From Caballeronia terrestris (GTDB taxonomy: Bacteria > Pseudomonadota > Gammaproteobacteria > Burkholderiales > Burkholderiaceae), in assembly GCF_001544515.1 (NCBI RefSeq), contig NZ_FCOL02000008.1, positions 1-64,000 of the forward strand: a stretch of 64,000 nucleotides of DNA, written 5' to 3'. Numbering within the stretch: position 1 is the first letter of the stretch; each line of letters starts with the position of its first letter. The notes beneath the pieces are model-generated. The model saw nothing but the letters and a program-made list of their open reading frames with translations. It was not told the DNA's origin and did no database searches. This document shows positions 26,382-35,219 of the stretch, one piece after another. Made by a program: the position numbers and the translations under genes.

Positions 26382-26579
26382 ATGAAAAAGAAACGTGTCA
26401 CCTCTCGGGATATGCACGACGCCTTTGCCGCCGCTGGCGAGACGCTCGCTCTGATTTGCCGCCTGCGCGGCATCGATGCCGTTGACCTCGCGCCGAGCGA
26501 AGTCGACGCATTCTGGAACATGGCGCTCGATGTCGCCGCGCAGAAGGATCTGGTCCCTGACGAAGCCCGCCGGAACTGA
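26382..26579 (+). CDS. Small hypothetical protein
   Basis: A 65-residue soluble protein (KKKRVTSRDMHDAFAAAG start). It is helical in appearance, with LICRLRGIDAVDLAPSE and FWNMALDVAAQKDLV. An alternative ATG at 26328 overlaps the lipoprotein stop and would add 18 residues; neither has a strong ribosome site. I recognise no family. It is probably co-transcribed with the lipoprotein gene. A hairpin at 26636-26656 follows. Confidence 0.55.
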   Translation: MKKKRVTSRDMHDAFAAAGETLALICRLRGIDAVDLAPSEVDAFWNMALDVAAQKDLVPDEARRN

Positions 26580-26635
26580 CCGCCACACGCACCCGCGGTG
26601 CAGAAATTGCTGCAAGAGGCCACTATTGTCCGAAT

Positions 26636-26656
26636 GCCGCGCGAAACCCGCGCGGC
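26636..26656. other. GC hairpin in the spacer before yihY
   Basis: The stem GCCGCGCG/CGCGCGGC with an AAACC loop has no T tract, so it is a possible Rho-assisted end or mRNA-stabilising structure rather than a clear intrinsic terminator. Confidence 0.4.
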
Positions 26657-26704
26657 GCCGAAGACGGCCGCCCTGACGGCCTTCGGCCCCGGCGGAGGTC
26701 TCAT

Positions 26705-27616
26705 GTGAAAGTCGTATGGAAAATTCTGGGTCCGAACGTCCAGAACATCGCGAGCCATCCGGGCACCTTCGTCGTGCAGACGTTGAAGGCGTTTCGCGCC
26801 AATCAGGGCATGCTGCTCGCGGGCGCGGTCGCCTATTACGCGCTGCTCTCTATCGTCCCGCTCCTCATCCTGATCGTGATCGCGCTGTCGAACGTCGTCG
26901 GGCAGCAGACGCTTCTCGATAACCTCGCGCGTCTCCTCGAATGGCTCGTGCCAGGGCAGGCGCGTGCGGTCGTTCGGGAATTGTCGAACTTCCTCGCGCA
27001 TCGTGCTGTCATCGGCTGGCTATTGCTGGTTACGATGATTTTCTTCAGTTCGCTCGCCTTTACCGTGCTGGAAAACGCGATGTCGGTGATCTTCGTGCAC
27101 CGCGTCGCGATCCGGCGACGGCATTTCCTGCTCTCCGCCCTGCTCCCTTACTGCTACATCCTGTGTCTCGGTATCGGCATGCTAGTCGTGACGATCGTCT
27201 CGAACGGCCTGCAGGCGATGGGCGACAGCAGCATCGACCTCTTCGGCGAGTATGTATCGCTGAAGGGGTTTTCGCGCGCGCTGCTCTACCTCCTCGGCCT
27301 CGCGGGCGAGATTTTCGTGCTGACGTCGATCTATCTCGTGATGCCTGTCGGAAGGCCGTCGCTGCGGCATGCGCTGATCGGCGGCGTCACGGCGGCGCTC
27401 TTGTGGGAAATCACGCGGCATGTGCTCGTTTGGTACTTCGCGACGCTCTCGCAGGTGAGCGTCGTCTACGGGTCGCTGACGACGTCGATTGTCGTGCTCT
27501 TCAGTCTCGAAGCGCTCGCGACGCTGCTGCTCTTCGGCGCGCAAGTCATCTCGGAATTCGAACGCTTCGGCACGGCGGTCGATGAAGCCGAGCCGGAGCC
27601 GTTTCATACGGGTTGA
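26705..27616 (+). CDS. YihY/virulence factor BrkB family membrane protein
   Basis: A 303-residue inner membrane protein of the YihY/BrkB family, once misnamed ribonuclease BN. It has about six helices. ANQGMLLAGAVAYYALLSIVPLL is the family signature near residue 35; later come VYGSLTTSIVVLFSLEA and a hydrophilic C-tail. Molecular function is not established. GTG 26705 is preceded by GGAGG at a good distance. The DMT gene downstream begins after 89 bp. Confidence 0.93.
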   Translation: MKVVWKILGPNVQNIASHPGTFVVQTLKAFRANQGMLLAGAVAYYALLSIVPLLILIVIALSNVVGQQTLLDNLARLLEWLVPGQARAVVRELSNFLAHRAVIGWLLLVTMIFFSSLAFTVLENAMSVIFVHRVAIRRRHFLLSALLPYCYILCLGIGMLVVTIVSNGLQAMGDSSIDLFGEYVSLKGFSRALLYLLGLAGEIFVLTSIYLVMPVGRPSLRHALIGGVTAALLWEITRHVLVWYFATLSQVSVVYGSLTTSIVVLFSLEALATLLLFGAQVISEFERFGTAVDEAEPEPFHTG

Positions 27617-27705
27617 TGCGGCCGGAAATCCGCCGTTGTTCGCGTCGTCGGCCTACATTGGAAGTGTCGCCTTCCATCTCGCCGCCCTCCCCGGCCGCGA
27701 CGCCC

Positions 27706-28557
27706 ATGCCGCGCACGCGAACCGCCCTGCTGACCACCGTTGCGATGTTCGCTTTCGCGGGCAATTCGCTGCTTTGCCGGCTGGCGCTCAAGGGCACGGC
27801 CATCGATCCTTCGACGTTTACGCTCGTGCGGATCGCGTCGGCGGCGCTCGTGTTGTGGGTGATCCGCCGGACGCGCGGCGTTGGCGGCCGACTCGGCGGC
27901 AACTGGGCGTCGGCGCTTGCGCTGTTCGTGTACGCGGCGGGATTTTCTCTGGCTTACGTGCATCTCGCGGCTGGAACCGGCGCGCTGCTGCTCTTCGGCG
28001 CCGTCCAGGCGACGATGATCGGCTATGGCGTCGTCAACGGCGAGCGAATGCGCGTGCGGCAGTGGATGGGGCTGCTGATCGCGCTGGCAGGCCTCGTGTG
28101 GCTCGTGCTGCCGAGGGCGGTTTCCGCGCTGTCGACGCCGGTCGGGGTATCGATGCTGATGCTCGGCGCGGGCGCCGCATGGGGCGTCTACTCGCTGCGC
28201 GGACGCAGCGCCGCCGATCCCGTCGCGACAACCGCTGGCAATTTCCTGCGCGCCGTGCCGTTTGCGGTTGCGCTAAGTGTCGCGACGATCAGCAGTGTTT
28301 CGTTCGATGGCGTCGGATTGGCGTATGCGATCGTGTCGGGGGCGTTGACGTCGGGCGCGGGTTATATCGTGTGGTACGCCGCGTTGAAACAATTGACGGC
28401 GTCGAGCGCGGCGTCGGTGCAGTTGAGCGTGCCGGTGATTACGGCGGTCGGCGGGATCGTGCTGCTCGGGGAACCGTTGACGGTGCGGCTCGTCGTCGCT
28501 TCGGTAGCGATTCTCGGGGGCGTCGCGCTGGTAATAGCGCGGCGGACGGCACATTGA
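27706..28557 (+). CDS. EamA/DMT family transporter
   Basis: A 283-residue ten-helix drug/metabolite-type permease with two EamA repeats (FAGNSLLCRLAL near the N-terminus; GAAWGVYSLRGRSA at the start of the second half). Likely an exporter of an amino acid or metabolite; the substrate is unknown. ATG 27706 sits at the family N-terminus, before the first helix. An in-frame ATG 31 codons earlier overlaps the yihY end but yields a non-conserved extension. Confidence 0.9.
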   Translation: MPRTRTALLTTVAMFAFAGNSLLCRLALKGTAIDPSTFTLVRIASAALVLWVIRRTRGVGGRLGGNWASALALFVYAAGFSLAYVHLAAGTGALLLFGAVQATMIGYGVVNGERMRVRQWMGLLIALAGLVWLVLPRAVSALSTPVGVSMLMLGAGAAWGVYSLRGRSAADPVATTAGNFLRAVPFAVALSVATISSVSFDGVGLAYAIVSGALTSGAGYIVWYAALKQLTASSAASVQLSVPVITAVGGIVLLGEPLTVRLVVASVAILGGVALVIARRTAH

Positions 28558-28893
28558 CAAGCGACGCGCTTCGTCCAGTGCTGCTTGGTCGGGACCGAAG
28601 TTTGCTGACAATTTTGGGCTGAAAGCGCCGAATCCGCGACCTTGCGCAGACGCTTTGACGAGCCGTGACATCCGTCCAACAAGGGATTACCCGCTGTCCA
28701 CTTCGCGCAACGGCGCACCGGGCTGACGGAATATGCATTACTGGCGCCGCTTTCTCGTTAAAATCTGTTGAATAAGCTCGAATCGGATTCTGTCAGACGA
28801 GTCCGAAATGGTTCCGCTTTGCCGTGAAAGCGTGTCTGTGCCCAAGCGCCCCCGGCGCATCAACGTCTGACGAACCGTTTCGGAGACGCTGAC
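28558..28893. other. Intergenic region (336 bp)
   Basis: No gene recognised. It presumably holds the promoter of the coupled membrane protein/diguanylate cyclase pair; a slightly AT-rich stretch near 28745-28775 is the best place. Nothing else is seen. Confidence 0.5.
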
Positions 28894-29523
28894 ATGACAA
28901 GACACGACATGCCGCCGACCTCCGGCAGAGGTCTGCTGGACGCCGACATCGATTATTCCGACGATGGCCTGCCCGTGCCGCCACCGCCGCGTTTCGGGCG
29001 CCTTGCGCTGTGGGTCGTGTCGGCGAGTGCGCTGGTGATGGGCGTCGCGGGGACGGTTGCGTATCGCGTCTGGTTTGATCACGAGCAGACTGCATACGTC
29101 GAAGCGCTGTCGAGCGCGCGCACGACGCTGGGCATGTCGCAGGCGACGTTGGCGCAGGCTTCGTACGGAACCGTCGATGCATCGCGCGGCGTCACGCCGG
29201 CCGCTGCCGAAACCGTCACCCCGGTCGCCCCGATCACGCTTGCCAGCGCAGACACATCACCCACGAGCGCTCCGCTCGTCTTGCCCGCCGCGCCGGGCCG
29301 CGCAGGCACGCCGGCCGCCGCCGCGAACCGCGCGCAGCAAACGGCGCAGTCAAAGGCGAGCCGCGCCCAGACGACGCAAAACACCGCCCAAAACCGCCGC
29401 CACACCACGCCGCGCGCCAAGCCGAACGAGAGCCTGTTCGCCCGCATGGGTTCATTTTTCCACCGCGTGAGCTATCGACAGAATGTCAACGGAAGCCAGC
29501 GAGACGAATATTCCCGTCCCTGA
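28894..29523 (+). CDS. Single-pass membrane protein, unknown, coupled to a diguanylate cyclase
   Basis: A 209-residue protein with a short cytoplasmic N-terminus (DADIDYSDDGLPVPPPPRFG), one membrane helix at about residues 36-57 and a long Ala/Thr/Gln-rich, low-complexity periplasmic tail ending in basic residues. No family recognised. GGAGACGCTGAC precedes the ATG. Its last 41 bases overlap the start of the diguanylate cyclase gene in another frame, suggesting translational coupling and perhaps a sensory or scaffold role for the cyclase. Confidence 0.7.
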   Translation: MTRHDMPPTSGRGLLDADIDYSDDGLPVPPPPRFGRLALWVVSASALVMGVAGTVAYRVWFDHEQTAYVEALSSARTTLGMSQATLAQASYGTVDASRGVTPAAAETVTPVAPITLASADTSPTSAPLVLPAAPGRAGTPAAAANRAQQTAQSKASRAQTTQNTAQNRRHTTPRAKPNESLFARMGSFFHRVSYRQNVNGSQRDEYSRP

Positions 29524-30586
29524 AGGCCGGCCGGCGCTGCGTTTCATGCCACGGCTGCCGGGACCGGCGCCGATGGCGGGCGCCGCCCTCCTTTGCCTGT
29601 TGATCGGCCTGCTGTTCCTGGCCGTCCAGGTCCGGTCTATTTTCTCGGCGCAATTGCAGCAGGAATACATCGGACTCGTGCTGGAAGCCGTTGATCGCGC
29701 GGAAAGCGCCCGCGATGCCGCTACGACCCTCTCAACCCCGCCAGCCACGGACGCTTACCGCCGCGCCCGCATCGACCTCTCCACGCGCCTCGCCACGCTC
29801 GACGCCCTCGTGAACGCCAGCCCGCAGCCGGCGCCGCCGCTTCCGAAAGACTCGTTGTTACCCACCGCCAGTCTCACCACCTTGAGCGCATCACTCGATG
29901 CGACCGCGTCCTACTGGCGCGCGCAACGTGAAAACGTGAGCGCCGCGATGCGCGAGCGCATTTCGCGCGTTGCGGATACGTTGATCCTGCTGTCCGCGAT
30001 CGTGTTCGGCGTCTTCGTCACTGCGCTCGGCATGTACGCGAAGCGCAACCGGCAACTGGCCGGTATGTCGCACGAATTCGAGCACGCCGCGCTCCACGAC
30101 GCCATGACGGGCCTGCCCAACCGGCGGCGCCTGTTTGCCGCGCTGGAGGCGACGGCGGCGGCATCGCCGGAAACGGGGCGCAAGATCGCCGTGCTTTACA
30201 TTGATCTGGACGGCTTCAAGCGCGTGAACGACACGCTCGGCCACCGTATCGGCGATGAGTTTCTGATCGCGGTGTCGCGGCGTTTCAGGCAGTCGGTAAG
30301 GAATGGGGATGTGGTCGCGCGGATCGGAGGCGACGAGTTCGCCGTGCTCGTCGCGCGCTTCGAGACGGACTCGGAACTTGCCGCGATCGCGCAGCGGCTG
30401 ATCAACTGCGTCGCGCAGACCGACGAGCAGATGGGGCTCGGGCTCGTGCGCGCAAGCATCGGGATCGCGAGCTTCCCGGATCGCGTCGACGATTACTGGC
30501 GGCTCGTCGCAGCAGCCGATGAAACGATGTACGAGGTCAAGCGCAACGGGAAGGATGGGTTCGCGTTCGCGCAACGCGGGGAGTGA
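29483..30586 (+). CDS. Membrane-bound diguanylate cyclase (GGDEF)
   Basis: A 367-residue enzyme that makes cyclic di-GMP from two GTP. Two membrane helices (about 31-50 and 165-186) bracket a periplasmic sensor of about 110 residues of unknown type. The catalytic domain has an intact GGDEF at 282-286 and DLDGFKRVNDTLGH upstream. RNGD at 273-276, five residues before GGDEF, is a canonical I-site, so product inhibition is expected. No EAL domain. It starts within the preceding gene and may depend on it for translation. A tandem repeat follows downstream. Confidence 0.95.
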   Translation: MSTEASETNIPVPEGRPALRFMPRLPGPAPMAGAALLCLLIGLLFLAVQVRSIFSAQLQQEYIGLVLEAVDRAESARDAATTLSTPPATDAYRRARIDLSTRLATLDALVNASPQPAPPLPKDSLLPTASLTTLSASLDATASYWRAQRENVSAAMRERISRVADTLILLSAIVFGVFVTALGMYAKRNRQLAGMSHEFEHAALHDAMTGLPNRRRLFAALEATAAASPETGRKIAVLYIDLDGFKRVNDTLGHRIGDEFLIAVSRRFRQSVRNGDVVARIGGDEFAVLVARFETDSELAAIAQRLINCVAQTDEQMGLGLVRASIGIASFPDRVDDYWRLVAAADETMYEVKRNGKDGFAFAQRGE

Positions 30587-30605
30587 GGGCGTGGGACGCG
30601 GGCTA

Positions 30606-30832
30606 GCGTTCGACACACCGCGGCGGATCGTCGCGATTGGACAATGCGCGCGGCCACGCGCTACGAAGACTGGTTCGCACAGCTCGCCGCGCGCACAGCG
30701 CGCTGAGTGAACGACGCGGCGCGCGGCCTCGGCGTTGACACACCGGCGGCTCGCCGCGACTAAACAATGCGCGCGGCCACGCGCTATGAATCTGGCTCGC
30801 GAGGCACGACGAAGTACGTGAATTACGCGGCG
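30606..30832. repeat. Two-copy direct repeat of about 126 bp
   Basis: Copy 1 starts at 30606 and copy 2 at 30732. The best-conserved core is ACAATGCGCGCGGCCACGCG (30641 and 30764 onward); flanking parts also align, with small indels. It fills the space between the convergent diguanylate cyclase and rdgC genes. No protein-coding sense is evident. Confidence 0.75.
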
Positions 30833-30921
30833 AGCAGATCACTGCCTGAGCGCGATTGCAGTACCCAGGCGGGCGCAACCAAGACCGGACGCGCGTTCGC
30901 GCACCGATCCCAAAGGACGTC

Positions 30922-31839
30922 CTACGCCGCCTGCTCCACCACCCTCTCCGCCTCCCCGCCCAGCGCATCGGCGAGATCGACAAAAAGCCGCCCCAATTCC
31001 GCCGTCATCAGCACGAAATCCGACTCGAAACGCTCCTCGTCGTTCTGCGCGGTCGGATCGGACGCTTCCTTCAGCACGTCGAGCGGGGTCACGCGCTTGA
31101 TCGTGAGCGACGGCGTCAGCACGAACGACACGCGGTCGTTCCACGTCATCGCAAGCCGCATGCATTGCTTGCCGCCTTCGATGTGGCGCCGCATGTCGTC
31201 GGCGTCGAGCGCGTGGCCGACGTAGCGCACCGTCGCGTTGCCTTCGCCCGTCGAGCGCAGTTCCGTGTCCTGATCGAGTGAGAAGCCGCTGGGCGCATCG
31301 CCCGACAGGAGCCATTCCGTCATCGCCGACACCGGCGAGCTCGCCACGCGCACGCTCGCGAGGGGCAAGCGGTCGATCGACTTCACCAGCAGGCTGCGCA
31401 CTTCGTCCGCGAGCGTCGGCGATGCCGCGTCAATCACGAGCCAGCCGTTCACCGGATCGATCCACACGCGCGTATCACGGCGAATGCTGAACGCGCGCGG
31501 CAGGAGTTCGTCGGTGACTTGCTCCTTCAGCTCGCGCAACTGCTTGCGGCCGGGTTTGAAGCCCTGCTGCTCTTCGAGTTCGACGGCGCGCGCCTTCGTC
31601 ACCTGATTGACCACCGACGCCGGCAGCAACTTCTTCTCCGCACGATAAACAAGCAGCATCTGCCGATTGGTCGAATAGACGAGCGCGCCGTCATCGCGCG
31701 GCGAGGCCCAGCCGTGCGCCTGCATCTCGACGGTGTTCCCCGGCGCGAACGCGTGCGGCGCAAGCCATGTTTCGATCTGCGCGGGAGTGACGGCCCAGTG
31801 AGCCGGAAGACGATGAAGCTGAAGGTTCTTGAACCACAT
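30922..31839 (-). CDS. rdgC: Recombination-associated protein RdgC
   Basis: A 305-residue RdgC, a ring-forming DNA-binding protein that limits RecA loading and is needed in some recombination-defective strains; it acts on the nucleoid. Family signatures include [11 protein letters not shown] at the start, [37 protein letters not shown] and [16 protein letters not shown]. Length equals the enteric protein (303). The start is ATG 31839. It converges on the diguanylate cyclase; the next gene upstream is a permease on the same strand, 62 bp away. Confidence 0.97.
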   Translation of the reverse strand: MWFKNLQLHRLPAHWAVTPAQIETWLAPHAFAPGNTVEMQAHGWASPRDDGALVYSTNRQMLLVYRAEKKLLPASVVNQVTKARAVELEEQQGFKPGRKQLRELKEQVTDELLPRAFSIRRDTRVWIDPVNGWLVIDAASPTLADEVRSLLVKSIDRLPLASVRVASSPVSAMTEWLLSGDAPSGFSLDQDTELRSTGEGNATVRYVGHALDADDMRRHIEGGKQCMRLAMTWNDRVSFVLTPSLTIKRVTPLDVLKEASDPTAQNDEERFESDFVLMTAELGRLFVDLADALGGEAERVVEQAA

Positions 31840-31901
31840 GGGAACGCCCTGCGTTTGAGCAAAGCGCGCCATTCTAACCGAGCATCGCGGGCATAGCGCG
31901 T

Positions 31902-32801
31902 TCAGTTCGCGGTCGCGCGCCGCGCCGGCACGATGCGCCAGCCGAGATTGACGCCCGCCGCCGCGAGCAGGATCAACACCGCGCCCGCGACCTGCAGCCA
32001 CGCGAGCCGCTGCCCGAACGCGATCCAGTCGACGACGATCGCCACCACCGGATAGATGAACGACAGCGCGCCGGTCATCGCGGTCGGCAGCTTCTGGATC
32101 GCGCCGTAAAGCAGCACGTACATGAGCCCCGTATTCACGACGCCGAGCACGACGAGCTCGATCCACCCGGACGCCACTGCCGGCAACTGGTCGAATCGCA
32201 CGAAGGGACTGAGCATGATCACGCCGAGCGAAACGTGCAGCAGCGCGATCAGATGCGGCGGCGTTCCCTTCAGGCGCTTCGTCACGATCGACGAGATCGC
32301 GTACAGGAACGCCGCGCCGAGCGCATAGCCGATGCCTTCAAGATACTGACCGGGCATCGCGAGCACGGCGGGCTCGACGCGCACCACCATCACGAGCCCG
32401 GCGAACGCGATGCCGAGCCACGCGATCGTCGACATCGAGACGCGCTCGCGCAAGACGAGCACGCCGAGCGCGACGAGCATGAACGGCTGCGTGTTGTAGA
32501 CGGTCGTCGCCATCGAGATCGAGGCGCGCGAATAGGCCGCGAACAGCAGCAGCCAGTTGCCGACGATCGCGACGCTGCCGAGCGCGACCAGGAGCAGCAT
32601 GCGCCACGAGAAGAACTGCCGCCGCAGCACGCCGAGCACAGCGCAGGCGGCGAAGAGCGTCGCGCCACCGAACACGCAGCGGAAGAACACGACGTTAAAC
32701 GGCGTTTGCCCCGAAGAGACGACGAGCCAGCCGATCGTGCCCGACATCAGCATGGCGAGGCTCATTTCGATTGCGCCACGGCGCGTTTCATCGGTATGCA
32801 T
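31902..32801 (-). CDS. EamA/DMT family transporter (Lrp-associated)
   Basis: A 299-residue ten-helix DMT permease: [20 protein letters not shown] in helix 1, [20 protein letters not shown] ending the first EamA repeat, and [20 protein letters not shown] in the second. It is divergent from an Lrp/AsnC regulator with a palindrome between the two, so it is probably an amino-acid exporter under Lrp control (inference). Start 32801 is used because upstream sequence is the control region. Confidence 0.9.
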   Translation of the reverse strand: MHTDETRRGAIEMSLAMLMSGTIGWLVVSSGQTPFNVVFFRCVFGGATLFAACAVLGVLRRQFFSWRMLLLVALGSVAIVGNWLLLFAAYSRASISMATTVYNTQPFMLVALGVLVLRERVSMSTIAWLGIAFAGLVMVVRVEPAVLAMPGQYLEGIGYALGAAFLYAISSIVTKRLKGTPPHLIALLHVSLGVIMLSPFVRFDQLPAVASGWIELVVLGVVNTGLMYVLLYGAIQKLPTAMTGALSFIYPVVAIVVDWIAFGQRLAWLQVAGAVLILLAAAGVNLGWRIVPARRATAN

Positions 32802-32860
32802 GATTGCGTTGATGTCGAGTTTCGATGCGATCAAGTCTATCGGCGGCGAACGCGCCAAAC

Positions 32861-32880
32861 CATGCCTAAAATTAGGCGTA
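32861..32880. promoter_or_regulatory. Candidate Lrp/AsnC operator
   Basis: GCCTAA-AA-TTAGGC (32864-32877) is a perfect 14-bp dyad in the divergent region between the permease and the Lrp-type gene, 36 bases before the regulator start. Size and AT-rich centre fit Lrp-family sites. Confidence 0.55.
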
Positions 32881-32912
32881 TCGATGAATTTGCCTTTTGA
32901 AAGAAGCTCACC

Positions 32913-33377
32913 ATGTCGAAAAACCTTACATCGCAACCAGGCCTCGACGACATCGACTGCGAGATGCTCTCGATCCTCGCCGACGACGCACGCATCGCCA
33001 TCACCGAACTCGCGCGGCGCGTCGGCCTCTCCGCGCCGAGCACGGCCGAGCGCATGCGGCGGCTCGAAGCGCAGGGCGTGATCGAAGGCTTCGAGGTGCG
33101 GATCGCGCCGCGCGCGCTCGGCTACACGCTGCAGGCGATCGTGCGCGTGAAACCGCTGCCCGGGCAGTTGCACCTGGTGGAAGAAGAAATCCGCCGCATC
33201 CCGGAATTCGTCGAGTGCGACAAGGTGACCGGCGACGATTGCTTCATCTGCCGCCTCTATCTGCGCTCGATCGAGCAACTCGACGCAATCCTCTCGAAAA
33301 TCACGGAGCGCGCGGAAACGAGCACGGCGATCGTCAAATCGACACCGGTCGCGCGTCGGCTTCCTCCCCTCAGCTAG
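32913..33377 (+). CDS. Lrp/AsnC family transcriptional regulator
   Basis: A 154-residue feast/famine regulator. The N-terminal HTH (LDDIDCEMLSILADDARIAI, then LARRVGLSAPSTAERMRRLE) and C-terminal RAM ligand domain (YTLQAIVRVKPLPGQ, EFVECDKVTGDDCFICRLYL) are complete. It likely responds to an amino acid and controls the divergent exporter at 31902-32801. The start ATG is preceded by a GAAAG-type ribosome site. Confidence 0.95.
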   Translation: MSKNLTSQPGLDDIDCEMLSILADDARIAITELARRVGLSAPSTAERMRRLEAQGVIEGFEVRIAPRALGYTLQAIVRVKPLPGQLHLVEEEIRRIPEFVECDKVTGDDCFICRLYLRSIEQLDAILSKITERAETSTAIVKSTPVARRLPPLS

Positions 33378-33459
33378 GCGGCGCGCGGCTCGGGCGGCCG
33401 CCCTACAAACGGCGCGGCAACAGGTCTACACTGGGTGGCGAATCACCAGGAGGAACACC

Positions 33460-33777
33460 ATGCCCGATATCGACGCCAACCGCACCTTCCGCGGGCTTCC
33501 CCTGACCGAAGAACAGGATGCCGAAGTCCGCCACTACATCAAGAAGAAAAAGCAGCACGGCGAGCCGTGGGACACACCTGAATTGCGCGAGATGCTGCGC
33601 GACATGCTCGAACCGCCCGGCGACGACGACCTCGCAGCCGACGACTCCGACGACGAAACCCGCGCGGCATCGGAGCGCGCGTCCGCCTTCATCGACGAAG
33701 CGATGGACCCGATCGAAGCCAGCGAGGAATGGCACGCCGCGATGGAAGCCGAAGCCATGAAGGGGCCGAAGCGCTGA
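33460..33777 (+). CDS. Small acidic hypothetical protein
   Basis: A 105-residue soluble protein starting with PDIDANRTFRGLPLTEEQD and containing YIKKKKQHGEPWDTPELREM. The C-terminal half is Asp/Glu/Ala-rich and probably disordered. The start is firm: AGGAGGA lies 8 bases before the ATG. I recognise no characterised family. Confidence 0.7.
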   Translation: MPDIDANRTFRGLPLTEEQDAEVRHYIKKKKQHGEPWDTPELREMLRDMLEPPGDDDLAADDSDDETRAASERASAFIDEAMDPIEASEEWHAAMEAEAMKGPKR

Positions 33778-33823
33778 CATTCGCGCCTGAGTCGCGCAAA
33801 AAGCATGTAACGCCCGCGGAAAA

Positions 33824-33852
33824 CAAAACCGCCGGCGCGTAGGGCCGGCGGT
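33824..33852 (-). terminator. Terminator for the small membrane protein gene
   Basis: The stem ACCGCCGGC/GCCGGCGGT (33828-33836 with 33844-33852) is followed on the minus strand by TTTTGTTTT. It lies between convergent genes. Confidence 0.88.
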
Positions 33853-33890
33853 GGGCCGCGTCGCGCGGCCGAGTGAGTACCACTCGGTTG

Positions 33891-34058
33891 CTAGTGCTTG
33901 TGCTTCATCCAGTCGCGCAGCGGATGGGTGTCGAGCCAACGCGCGTTCGTGGCATGCGGCTCTCCCCTGTGTTCGGCGCGGCGACGCGTCACCAGCACGA
34001 CGGTGATGCAGAGCACCACCACGATCCCAACTATCAAGCTGATCATCGACTCAGTCAT
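33891..34058 (-). CDS. Small single-pass membrane protein
   Basis: A 55-residue protein: one membrane helix (SLIVGIVVVLCITVVLV, about residues 7-23), then a basic His/Arg-rich cytoplasmic tail ending WMKHKH. GAGGAGGCTGCC precedes ATG 34058, a strong ribosome site, so translation is credible. No family recognised. It has its own terminator. Confidence 0.7.
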   Translation of the reverse strand: MTESMISLIVGIVVVLCITVVLVTRRRAEHRGEPHATNARWLDTHPLRDWMKHKH

Positions 34059-34127
34059 GGCAGCCTCCTCCGAGGTCAGGGCCATGCTTACATTGTAGGT
34101 GAGCCGCGGATAATCACCAGCCGCACC

Positions 34128-34955
34128 TCAGGCGCCGAGGCAGATCGCGCCCGCCGCGATCACGCAGCACGCGGCGATGCGCCGGAACGTCAGCCGTTCG
34201 TTGAGGAACATGCGCCCGATCAGCGCCGCGAACACGACGCTCGTCTCCCGCAGGGCGGACACCGCGCCCATCGAGCCAAACTGCATCGCCCAGATGACGA
34301 TGCCGTACGCCGCGATCGACACCATCCCGCCGCCCGCCGAGCGCCCGATGTCCGCGAGCGGCGTGCGGAGCGCCGCGACGCCGCGCACGGAGATGAAAAC
34401 GAGCGGCATCAACAGGAAAAACGCGAACATCCACGCCGTATAGCCGGCAGCCGATCCCGCGACGCGCACGCCCATGCCGTCAATCACCGTATAGACCGCG
34501 ATCGTCGCGCCCGTGAGGAACGCGACCGCCGCGCCTTTGCCGGACACGCGTCCGCGTTCGAGCGCAAGCGACACGATGCCGCCGGAGACGAGCAGGACGC
34601 CCGCCATTGGCAAGAGTCCCAGGTGCTCGCGCGCGAAAAGCGCGGCGCCGAGCGCGACAAGCAATGGCGACGAGCCGCGCGCGATTGGATATGTTTCGCC
34701 GAGATCACCGCTGCGGTACGCGTAGACGAGACTCACGCTGTAGACGATATGCACGAGCCCCGACGCGACGATGTACGGAAACGCGGGCGCGGCGGGCATC
34801 GGCAGGAAAGGGATCGCGATGACCGAGACGAGGCCCGTGCAGGTGCTCATCCACGTCATCGAGAGGAAGCGGTCGCGGTTGCCGTGCAGCATGGCGTTCC
34901 ATGTCGCATGCAGGATTGCGGCCAGCAGGACAAAACCGCCTACGTAGGTGAACAT
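34128..34955 (-). CDS. EamA/DMT family transporter
   Basis: A 275-residue ten-helix permease. ILHATWNAMLHGNRDRF in helix 1 and GDLGETYPIARGSSPLL at the end of the first half mark a DMT subgroup common in Burkholderia; ALRETSVVFAALIGRMFLNE closes the second EamA repeat. Substrate unknown. It is divergent from the methanethiol oxidase gene. Confidence 0.9.
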   Translation of the reverse strand: MFTYVGGFVLLAAILHATWNAMLHGNRDRFLSMTWMSTCTGLVSVIAIPFLPMPAAPAFPYIVASGLVHIVYSVSLVYAYRSGDLGETYPIARGSSPLLVALGAALFAREHLGLLPMAGVLLVSGGIVSLALERGRVSGKGAAVAFLTGATIAVYTVIDGMGVRVAGSAAGYTAWMFAFFLLMPLVFISVRGVAALRTPLADIGRSAGGGMVSIAAYGIVIWAMQFGSMGAVSALRETSVVFAALIGRMFLNERLTFRRIAACCVIAAGAICLGA

Positions 34956-35168
34956 TTCGATGCGTCTCGCGCGTATCCTGGATCGCGATGATTGAATTGC
35001 TTAAACCAGTGCGGGTCAAGGCTTTTTTGCGGCCGGCTCGCGCTGCAATGCCACATCCGACGCCCTGACAGAATCCTTGCGCTGAGCGCAACGTCATCCG
35101 CGTGCGTGTCCTATAGTGCAAACACCACCCCGAGCAACTTCGTTGCATGGGATCAGAGTAAGCCTAAA

Positions 35169-35206
35169 GCGCCAACTCTGATCGACAGCGCCAACTCTGT
35201 TCGACA
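35169..35206. repeat. 19-bp tandem repeat ahead of the methanethiol oxidase gene
   Basis: GCGCCAACTCTGATCGACA and GCGCCAACTCTGTTCGACA lie head to tail, 18 of 19 bases identical, and end 13 bases before the start codon. They occupy the leader/operator position, so they may be a regulator site or arise from local duplication. Confidence 0.7.
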
Positions 35207-35219
35207 GGAGAAACGAATC

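Noticed and set aside
30606..30832. Same repeat family as the 62-kb array
   Set aside because: The periods are similar but I could not produce a convincing base-by-base alignment in either orientation, so homology is left open.
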